DNA of 37,500 nucleotides from Balamuthia mandrillaris (taxonomy: Eukaryota; Discosea; Longamoebia; Balamuthiidae), in NCBI GenBank assembly GCA_031835245.1, contig JAVKOQ010000326.1:1-37500 (forward strand), given 5' to 3'. This document shows, piece by piece, positions 29,512 through 37,500 of this stretch. The notes under the pieces are model-generated. The model saw nothing but the letters and a program-made list of their open reading frames with translations. It searched no databases and had not been told where the DNA came from. Position 1 is the first letter of the stretch. Every line of letters starts with the position of its first letter. Made by a program: the position numbers and the translations under genes.

Positions 29512-32074
29512 TTAGCCATAGTAACCCAATCCACCGTGCACGCGCGGTTGTTTCTGCGATTTGAGCCACCACGCCATCACCGCCACGAAGCACATCTGGA
29601 AGAAGATGAAGTAGAACCAGGAGCCGGAGGAGGAGCCTTGCACCGCATCCAAAAGTTTCTCTTTTTGTTGCGCCAAGTCCGTTACCAATCTCTCTTGTGA
29701 AAGTTTGTCATACTGTTTGAAAAGCAAAGTGGGTGAGTCAAGGAACGGAAAAGAAGAAACATGGAGAGAAAAAGTTACTTCGTAGACTTGACGAGTGCGT
29801 TGCATGTTGGTTTTGAGGTCTTTGATGGCTTCCTGCAGTTTGTACGTGGAGCCCGCTTGCAATGCCACATGGGCGTTTGCCAGCTGATCTCTGTAGAGGT
29901 TGTTTGTTAGCGACAAGAAAGAAGTGAAACAGCACCACCACCAACAACAACAACAACAAAACGACAAGAACTACTTAAAACAAACAATCCAAAGAAACAA
30001 CGAGCAACAAAGAAAGATAGGAAAAATATAAACCTGATAGAAGGAAGAGAGCTTTCAAGAAGTTCCTTCGTATCCGACACGGAGGCCAAAACTTTTTCGT
30101 AGGCCTCATCGAACAAAGTCTCCTCATCCTCCTCAACGTTTTTGCTGCGAGCAGGAAGACTGCCCAATTGGCGTTGAATGGAAGTCAACGTGTTCATCAC
30201 GCTCGTTTGAGAGTTGAAAAGCTCTTCTATTCTCATGGCGAGTAACTTCAATGAAAAAGAGAGAAAGTGACAAATGAATAAAAGAATAGAAAAGAAAAGA
30301 AAACCAGTAACAGAAATAAAGGAGCAAAGAAACGAATAAGCAAAATAAATGTCAAACCTCCAAAGCGTCATTATCCCCAGTTGCTTCTTGAATCACCTCT
30401 TCCTCTACTGTTTCCACAGGTTGGTCTCTCGGCTTTAGAGGATTGTTAGCTCGAAGTCGTCTGGCGGCTTTTGGCGCCTTCACCTCCTCTTCCTGTTGTT
30501 GTTGTTGTTCATCTTGAATGATTTCATCGTAATAAAGATCTGCTTCAAGCGTATTTTGGGTGTCTTCCTCAGGTTCTTCGTTGGGAACAAAGTAAGCTTC
30601 CAAAACCTCCTCCTCCTCCTCAACGTAAAGTTCGTCGTTGTTGGCGCCCCATGTTTCAGTTTCAAAGGTGAAAAACTTGGTTTCGTCTGTTTGTTTCGAG
30701 AGATGCATTAGACTACAAAAGTGGAAGGAAAAACAAAGGAAGGAAGAACAGACGAAACAAATTAGAAAGAACCAAACCTTTGCTGGCAGTGATGCCGAAG
30801 AACAGTCCATTCGGAATTGCCAACTCCACAGAGAAGCAAGACAGAGGAGCACGACTCCTCGGCGAGGTCAACGAGACCTGAAGCAAGCCCTCATCATAGG
30901 TAATGGTGGCCTTGGTCTTGGTCTCCGTCTTGGGACCCGTTGAAGCCGGTAAGTACTGGGCAGGAATCTCGCAAGAGCCAGAGCCTGCGATGGCTGGGTT
31001 GAAGCCAGGGTTGAAGAAGCGAGTGCCGTCATTGAAGACTGCCGACACTGTTGCCACTGTCTATAGAGTGTGGATAATGAGAGAGAGAGAGAGAGAGAGA
31101 GAAAAGAGACTAAGCATCGACGAAACTGAAAGCTAACTGAAGAGAAAAGAAAGCCATTTTAAGTAAACGTACTTGGGGACTGTGTCGGGTGAAGAAGATG
31201 CCAAGTCCATCCCACTTGTTTCTGTAGCCCGAAAGCGGGCCTCTTCGTTGGGGTTCTTGCACCAACCACACAGCAAAGTTAAGAGGAGCTGACGGTTGAG
31301 GCCCTGTTTGAAACTCCAGTTCCACTTCCCAGTTTTTTGAATTCATGGGCTGGTTTTGTTTGGTTTGTGTGAGGCAAACAAAGAAGAGTGCATAACAATG
31401 AAACAGAAGAAACGAGAACAGACACAAAGGAGAGGCGAGTGGCAGAGAACAAATAAGAAGAGTCAAAGAGCACAGAGAAGAAGAAGAAGAAGAAGAAGAA
31501 GAAGAAGAAGCAGAAGCAGAAGCAGAAGCAGAAGCAGAAGCAGAAGCAGAAGCAGAAGCAGAAGCAGAAGCAGAAGCAGAACAAGAAGAAGAACAAGAAG
31601 AAGACAAACAAGTAGAAGAAGCAAGAAGAATAAGAGAATCAGACACAACGCAAGAAGAGAGAACAAGTGCTACTCACATTGTTGGCCCAGAGGCCGCCCG
31701 ATTTGTGCTGCATAGTGACCAGCTCGATGTATTTGTTGGTAACCCCATCTTTGAAGTCCACGCTCCACCCTGGCGGATGCTCTGCTCATGTTCAACCAAG
31801 AATAAGGTAAACAAAAAAAAAAGAAGGTGAGAAGACCTTGGCGCTAAGGGAACAAGAGAGAGAGAGAGAGAAAGGAGAGGAGTGAACGATTCGTACCCGC
31901 AGTGGCAAAGGGTGGGGCAAAGGAGAGGTCCGTATCGTAGCGGCGAGCTTCTTCCCCAACGGCGCTCTGTACGACCAGAGCCCACACACCCAACATCCAC
32001 ACACAGCCCAACCAAAACGAAGGAGAAGAAGACCAAGAAAACCTGTTGCTGCCACAGTGTCGTCGTGTGTGCAT
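29512..32074 (-). CDS. ERGIC-53/VIP36-like L-type lectin cargo receptor
   Basis: Eight exons (32074-31897, 31781-31678, 31349-31173, 31060-30778, 30686-30358, 30245-30034, 29890-29779, 29712-29512) join in phase to 531 aa. A signal sequence covers about 20-40 (FWLGCVWMLGVWALVVQSAV). The L-type lectin-like domain covers about 48-270: DLSFAPPFATAEHPPGW, then IELVTMQHKSGGLWANN, WEVELEF, NKWDGLGIFFTR, PNGLFFGITASKG. The usual GLAIFxDTY acidic sugar/Ca2+ ligands are not evident (GLGIFFTRHSP), so sugar binding may be lost. A Glu/Gln-rich acidic stretch and a coiled-coil stalk follow, then one TM span near 490-512 (FYFIFFQMCFVAVMAWWL) and a short cytosolic tail ending GGLGYYG instead of the classic KKFF. 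It should cycle between ER and Golgi as a cargo receptor. Confidence 0.83.
31479..31613 (+). repeat. (AGAAGC)n hexanucleotide microsatellite in the lectin gene
   Basis: A GAA run passes into about 14 AGAAGC units within the 328-nt intron between exons 2 and 3. The sense strand is (GCTTCT)n. Confidence 0.9.
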
Positions 32075-32568
32075 TCTATTTTTTTCTTTTTGTTTTTTTT
32101 TGTCTCAAATTTTTTTCTTTCTTTCTTTTTTTTTTTGCTGATTTTCTTTTTTTGTCGATTTTTTCTGTCTTTTCTTTCCATTTTTGACTTTTCTGACATC
32201 TGCTGACGTGTAACATCGATAATTAAGAACAAATTGAATAAATCGAGGTCATATTGCAAAAATATTCGATTGTCGACAACAACTCCGGATGTTTTTTGAT
32301 CGTCGACAAAAACTATTCAAACACCAATCAAAAATCAAAAAGGGGGCTTATATTTTCTCGTGACAAGAACTTCGAGGGAAGAGACGATTAATGCTTGCAG
32401 CTGATAACGTTGCGCACGACGGACATTGGTTATGAGGCAGATAGCGATGGTGAGGTGCCAAGAGACCAAAAGAGCAGAGAGAGTGGAGACTAGAGATTGA
32501 AAGAAACCAAAGGAGTATTATAATAATAAAAGAAAGGTAAAGCAGATGAACATCGGGACCACGTTGTT
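32075..32568. other. Intergenic region between the lectin promoter and the protease 3' end
   Basis: T-rich at 32075-32170, AT-rich to 32340, with a GTCGAC pair about 200 bp upstream of the lectin ATG. The last 200 bp are the protease 3' flank. No gene seen. Confidence 0.6.
32272..32307. promoter_or_regulatory. Paired GTCGAC motifs (32272-32277, 32302-32307)
   Basis: Two GTCGAC palindromes 30 bp apart, 198-233 bp upstream of the lectin start codon. Both lie in a GTCGACAA context. Confidence 0.42.
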
Positions 32569-34502
32569 TTACTTCTTGTCCACAATGGGGATGGTTGCCA
32601 ACTCGGCCACATCTGCAACAAGAATAAAAAGAAGATGATGACAAAGTTGGCAACGTTCCTTAGTGGCAAATCTTAAAACTGAAAGAAACACGTACCGCAC
32701 ATATCCTTGTTTCGTTCCAAGTAGATGTAACCATCCATTCCCCAGTCGGTTGCTGTTGTTCGTTTGTTAGGTCTGGAAAGCAGCGACAAGAAAGAACCAA
32801 TAAATGCGAGAAGGTAAGACGTACACCAAGAATTGCGAATGGCCCAAACGGGATACGTTTTGCCGTCTTTGCCTTCCATGTCTTTTTTGTTTGTGGTTAG
32901 TGTTAGTTTCTGCCGTGAGGAACAGAGAAGGAACAATAAATATGTACTTTTGAAGCCGGTTGCTTGTACGCAGTGATCCATCATTTTATCGCAGCTGGTA
33001 ACAACTCCTATTTTTTTGTTTCAAGAACTAATGAGTTGCCTAGAAGCAGAAGAAGAACAAGAACAAGAACAAGAACGAGAAATGCAAATGAACAAGAACA
33101 AGAGGAGGAAGAGAAGGAGCGAGGAAGAAGCAGAACAAGAAGAAATGAAGAAAAAGTAGACAAGTAACCTCCTTGATAAGTTTGCCAGGAAGTGGCAGCA
33201 ACGCAAACGGACAGAGGACCTTGGTTGTACAGCACCATCTGCATCTGCGTTTCGTTCTTGGAAGAGGTGGCGGAGAGGTAGTTCTTGATGCTGGCCACCA
33301 CTTTGCCCTTCTGGAATTGGCACTGTCCGTCTCGTGCTTCATATGGATACTGTCAAGAGTAAGTAAACAAGAGAAGAACAAAAACATGAGTGACTTCATA
33401 CAATAAAGGAACGGTCAACAAAACAAAGAAACAGCCAACAAAATGAAAAAGAACAAGTGAGCATATTATACCTGTTTCTCAGCCTCCAGCCCACCGGCGT
33501 TCATGATGTAGTCATACGCAGAGGTGGGATAGCCGCCGTTACATCCCTGGTCCGTGGTGTCGCAGTCCACGATCTGTTGCTCGGAGAGAACAGGCAAGGA
33601 GTTGCCTGCCAGGTACCACGCCGACTCGATCGTCTCCGTCACGGAGAAGGCCTATAATTATTGTTTCGATTTTGTGTTAATTATCGGAAAACTGAAAATT
33701 TGGTTGATTGTTTAAAATGATTATTGAATATCAGATTATTCTATTCTTCCTCTTATTTTTTTCGATTATTAACGGATCTTTCGATTTTTCTGATTTTTCA
33801 GGTTTTTCCGATTTTTTTTGTTGTGAAAAAGAAATGGAGAAAAGAAACCAACCCAACAGGAACCGCATTGCTCTTGGTTCTTCACGGCGGTCACCGCTCC
33901 TTTGTCTCTCCTTTTGGTTTTTTGTGTTGTTGAAATTGCTTTGAGTGTTCATTTTTTCCAAATAGAAAAAGAGAGGAATGGAAAAAAAAAAAGAGAGAAG
34001 ATGGAAAGCTACCAGTCAAAGGAATCGGGCAGACCGTCCTGCAGCTCCTCCACGTCCACAGTGGCCTCCTCCAGTGGCTCGGCCTCCCCCAAAACGTCCT
34101 CACGGTTGAAGCTGGGCATCAGGTAGAACTCTTTGAATTCTTCGGCGGTGAGGTCGGAGAACTTTGTGACCCCAAAGGAAGCCGCTGGGTTCAACCTTTG
34201 AAGCTCTTTGGCCACTTCCAGGTTACTCTATATTTATTATTCGTTGGGTTTTTGTTTTCATGGTGTGAGAAGAGAGAGAGAGAGAGAAAGATATACAAAG
34301 GAGATTGAGAAAAAAAAACCTTGAAGACGGTCAGCCTATAGTTAAACTCCTCCTCGGTGGCGTACTGCTTCTTGTGCTGGGCCATGAACCCCTTGAAAAG
34401 GGAGATGGTCATGGCTTCGTTTTCACTCACAAAGGCCGCCACCTGAGCCACGGCCAAGACCGCCACAAAGGCAACAAGCAAAGCAAAGCCCCTCCTCTGC
34501 AT
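32569..34502 (-). CDS. Papain-family (C1A) cysteine protease, secreted or lysosomal
   Basis: Nine exons (34502-34320, 34227-34013, 33910-33853, 33651-33472, 33349-33169, 33007-32948, 32881-32825, 32752-32696, 32612-32569) join in phase to 344 aa. Residues 1-23 are a signal peptide. The I29 propeptide spans about 29-95 (FMAQHKKQYATEEEFNYRL; FGVTKFSDLTAEEF). The mature enzyme begins near LPDSFDWRDKGAVTAVKNQ. The active site is complete: Cys151 in QCGSCWAF, His284 in DHCVQATGF and Asn309 in AIRNSW; the oxyanion Gln is in KNQEQCG. The motif CNGGYP is also present. The catalytic Cys is carried on a 58-nt exon. The usual Gly after NSW is Ser. It is divergent from the glycosyltransferase. Such enzymes digest phagosomal food and act in encystation in amoebae; the role here is inferred. 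Confidence 0.93.
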
Positions 34503-34885
34503 TCTTTTATCGTTTGCTATAGTATTGTGTTACGTTGCGTTACGTTGTTTTCCAAAAGAACGAAAATACAAATAGAAAGCCAAGAGGCCAAACCCTTTAA
34601 GTCTCACCATGGAAAAAACAAAAAAAACACGCCGGAATGCCAGGGTGTGTTTTTTTTCGAAAAGTTTGCCCAATTTTGGAAGCAGGCAACTTCGAGGAGC
34701 CAATGGAACGCAGGCGAGCCGGGAAATCTCGTCGGTTTCGGTGACGACTTGCGAGTTTCTCCACACCGATTTTCCGCGTCGCGGATTGGTTGGATATGTC
34801 GACATTTTTATAATAAGCATAAATTAATTGATATTGTGTCGACATTCGTTACCGCGCGGTTCGTGTTGCTGAAGCGATCGGTGTC
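34503..34885. other. Divergent promoter region, protease / glycosyltransferase
   Basis: 383 bp between two start codons. A GTCGAC pair lies close to the glycosyltransferase. No other gene is supported. Confidence 0.6.
34798..34843. promoter_or_regulatory. Paired GTCGAC motifs (34798-34803, 34838-34843)
   Basis: TATGTCGACATTTTTATAAT and GTGTCGACATTCG lie 40 bp apart, 43-88 bp upstream of the glycosyltransferase ATG and about 300 bp from the protease ATG. This is the closest pair to a start codon. Confidence 0.45.
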
Positions 34886-35685
34886 ATGCTGTTCTATTCA
34901 TTAGCGCCAGGAATGAAAGGGCTGCTGGCTCGGCGGCGGTGGCTGCTGGTGTTGGTGCTGGCCTGCACCAGCGCTTTGCTGGGCGGCCTCCTCCTGGTTG
35001 GGCAGGATGCCTCGGTCGACAATGAAGAAGGTGTTCCCGTGCAGCAGGTGTTAGGGCGGGAATTACCCCCACTGCATGTCAGTGCGCTTGGCCAAGCGAA
35101 GCGGCTGCTGTGGCTGAGCGGTTTGCAAGATAAGGTTGAAGGTTCGACCGACTGCTTTTTCGTTCCCCTTCTTTCCTCTTTCATATCTCTGCAATTTCTC
35201 CTCGTTATCTTTGTCTTTGCCTCTTTTTTGTCTCTCTGTCTCTCTCTCAATCTCTCTCTTTGTGTCTCTCCCTTCCTCTCTCTTTGTCTCTCTCCTCCTC
35301 CTCCTCTCTCCCCTTGCCAACGCATAGGCTACAAAAGGAGGAACAACAAAGTCAAAATACCTCGAATCCAGTGACTTTTATGTTCAGAGTTATCTGGTGG
35401 CGCTTCTTTCCGCCAGAGAGAACGCCCCTTCATTGAAACCGGTGCTCATCCTGGAAGGCGACTGGCATGGAAGAGAGGACTTCCTCCACACCGTCAAAAA
35501 GCTTGGCGGAGTTGTTTGGTTCCACAAGCTGTCGTTTGAGGAGGAACTGCGCAAGCACAAAGGAAAGTGGCCTCAGGTTGATAACTTGTGGGGTTCGTTC
35601 TTAAAAGTGGACTTGCCTCTCATCATGGATGAGATTGCACCACTCATAGGTAACTGGTGCCCATGTCTTCATTGTTCCCACCTTT

Positions 35686-35729
<44 letters not shown>

Positions 35730-36494
35730 TGCTTCTTACAAGAGTTTCTAAAGAGGAAAACGTGGACAAGAACTATATCCTTTGGACTGATCCTGACGTG
35801 ATGTTCGAGAAAGACCTGAACTCCAACAGTCTCCCCAAGCCAAGACTCTTCAGCGTGGCGCCAGATGCAGCCTTTGATGGACCACCAGAGAACTTTGGCG
35901 TGGTTTATGCCAACGTCTCTGCTTATGCGTCGGTCTTTCAACAAGTTAACATCTACTCTCTCTCTCTCTCTCTCTCTCTATGCTTCTTTAATTCTTTAGG
36001 TTTCTCATCTTCACTTCATTGGCTTTAAGGTGATCGAACATGCAAACAGCAGGAACTGGCACTATAACATTGCCGACCAAGCGCTCCTGAACGAGGTATT
36101 CCGGCGTACCACTCTTATTTCCCATCTCCCTAATACGTACAACTACCGGGTCTATTGGGGAAGACCAAAACCTCTCTTATGGAGTCCAGCCTTGCCCCCG
36201 ACCATCATTCATTTTCACGGACCCAAACCAGAGTTTGCGATCTGTGTTGTGAACGAGCTGAGAGCCCAAGAGCTTTTAGCAACAACAGAAAGCAAGAAGA
36301 AGAGCAAGAGGAAGGCGAAGCATGGGGAGAAAGGAGAAACACAGGACGAGCAGCTGCTGGGCAAGTGCGGAGGACGCCTTGATATTCTGCAGCTGGTGCG
36401 TTGGGGGTTCGAAAGGGATGGGGGAGAGTATTGGGATGAAGTGGTTGCAAAGTATAGAAGCTATGTTCAACGTTTAGAATCCAAAAGGAAGTGA
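34886..36494 (+). CDS. Golgi type II glycosyltransferase-like protein
   Basis: Exons 34886-35134, 35328-35649, 35745-35944 and 36000-36494 join in phase to 421 aa. The ATG at 34913 is an alternative start. A short basic N-terminus precedes a signal anchor at about 18-40 (RRRWLLVLVLACTSALLGGL), giving type II topology. The luminal part has a DxD motif, ILWTDPDVMF (Asp206, Asp208), for metal and nucleotide-sugar binding, and later PPTIIHFHGPKPEF, resembling the HFxGxxKPW element of GT8 enzymes. The Lys-rich insert near 325-345 is unusual. The donor and product are unknown. The last exon could start at 36000 or, in the same frame, at 36030; 36000 has the better pyrimidine tract and adds VSHLHFIGFK. 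Introns carry (CT)n runs. Confidence 0.75.
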
Positions 36495-37500
36495 TGACTA
36501 AAACGTTCTCTTGTCATTCATTTCTTTCTTTGTTTACGTTTTGAACTGTAGGTGCAAAGAACGAGGAGCATGAGGGAATGGGGAGAATGAACCGTTTTCA
36601 TGATTCTTCATGGCCCAATCATTGCACCTTTGAGAGGATTTCCTCGTGAAAATATCGTGGAGAGAAAACCAACAGAAGAAAAAAAGGAGTGCTTGCAAGA
36701 AAAAAAGAACCCCACCGTGCAGACAAGTACCGCTTTTCCCAGCGGAAGTGACTATGGGCAGTTGCTCCGGCTGTATTGCTAACTTGGAAGACTTGTCAAA
36801 ATTAGACGAATCCGAGCTCAAAGTGAATGTGGAAGACGGCACCTACCAACAGTTTGGAATTAGCTGGAACTTTGCCCATTTGTACCTCGTTTGAAGAAAT
36901 GGCCGGTAGTTCGGCGCTCTTCAGCAGGGACCAACGAGAACCCTGGATTTGGATTCAACAATATGCAAGGCAAGCTGTATTTTCAAGGTTCTCTTTCATG
37001 CCTGTTCGGTTCCTTCTGTCTTGTCATTCTTTCAATTCCTCCATCTTTCCTTCTCTTATGCATTGTTCACCGCTATCCTTCTACCTATCCTACAATACAG
37101 GACATCAGCTTTCAGGACAAAACAACTGTCACTGACAAGACAATAATCTCCAGCCAGTCTGACTCCTTGACTTGCAGTTGACTCGTTGCAGTTTCACCTT
37201 CTCCCACCCCAGCTCTGGTTCCTTTTACGCTTCTTGTGCTCACTCTTCATCGGGACAGGAACCTCTTTCAGCCTTCCTGAAGCAACCAGCCAGCTACCCT
37301 GTTGCTGGACTCTGGTGGAGGCCAACTTACCTCCATCCTCCACTCAAATCACCAGTGGCAACGTCATGATCATAGGACCAGCCACTGACGTTAACATCAA
37401 GATGGAAGGAACGAGTTTAACGGATATGAGATGAAAAACACTCTTCTCCTCACGTATTCCTTTCTTGTCCGTTTGGCAATTCATCCCTCTCGCCTCTGTA
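36495..37500. other. Right-end region with decayed coding-like segments
   Basis: A short plus-strand frame begins MGSCSGCIANLEDLSKLDES near 36754, and similar protein-like segments appear in different frames to 37434 (GFGFNNMQGKLYFQG; GNVMIIGPATDVNIKMEGTS). A GT...AG interval at about 36989-37102 could be an intron. The Asn/Gly/Thr-rich strings recall extracellular beta-helix proteins, but I cannot join a sound gene. It may be a pseudogene or the start of a gene continuing to the right. Confidence 0.3.

Noticed and set aside
1-37500. tRNA genes
   Set aside because: I looked for GGTTCRANNCC-type T-loops with matching arms; matches such as those near 26443 and 36404 do not fold and the latter is coding.
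1-37500. CRISPR array or bacterial operon
   Set aside because: Direct repeats here are simple microsatellites without unique spacers, and the genes are spliced.

Overview
The window is nuclear DNA of an intron-rich protist. Two 5S rRNA genes read very much like the Acanthamoeba 5S gene as I remember it. The gene families (PI3-kinase, Cdc25, RGS, RhoGAP, CRIB/SH3 and F-box proteins, a secreted papain-type protease, an ERGIC-53-like receptor), the GT-AG introns and the moderate GC content fit a centramoebid amoeba (Acanthamoeba or Balamuthia type). The species is an inference; no database was searched.

Layout, left to right. Position 30-2994 (-): 5' part of a class I PI3-kinase gene that runs off the left edge. 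3996-6121 (+): Cdc25-type phosphatase. 6820-9250 (+): F-box protein. 9548-12462 (-): F-box/WD40 substrate receptor in 11 exons. 13119-13236 (-): 5S rRNA. 13709-14581 (-): secreted repeat protein interrupted by an in-frame TAG. 14968-15486 (-): disturbed F-box/ankyrin gene. 15648-16256 (-): ORF with a piggyBac-type zinc ribbon. 16345-19269 (-): SH3-SH3-C2-CRIB-like adaptor. 19570-19688 (+): second 5S rRNA. 20001-20688 (-): Mpo1/DUF962 protein. 21036-23447 (+): RGS-coiled coil-C2 protein. 24852-25532 (+): intronless Dps-like protein with a Gly-rich tail. 26000-27177 (-): CTD-phosphatase-like HAD protein. 27269-29201 (-): RhoGAP-SH3. 29512-32074 (-): ERGIC-53-like lectin receptor. 32569-34502 (-): papain-family protease. 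34886-36494 (+): Golgi-type glycosyltransferase. The right end holds decayed coding sequence.

The block is rich in signalling genes: phosphoinositide, heterotrimeric G protein and Rho/Rac-actin control (PI3K, RGS-C2, RhoGAP-SH3, SH3-C2-CRIB), cell-cycle and ubiquitin control (Cdc25, two F-box proteins), and secretory pathway genes (cargo receptor, protease, glycosyltransferase, Mpo1-like). They are separate transcription units, several divergent and sharing short promoter regions.

The points most worth a second look are: (1) the amber codon inside the secreted P-x-[I/V] repeat gene; (2) the eukaryotic Dps-fold protein that has lost the ferroxidase residues; (3) a GTCGAC motif that occurs in pairs in intergenic DNA, mostly just upstream of start codons; (4) two MSA/Myb-like elements in front of cdc25; (5) an unusual SH3-SH3-C2-CRIB architecture; (6) intronic microsatellites that are nearly always pyrimidine-rich on the sense strand. 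All exon boundaries were worked out by hand from GT-AG sites, reading phase and family motifs.
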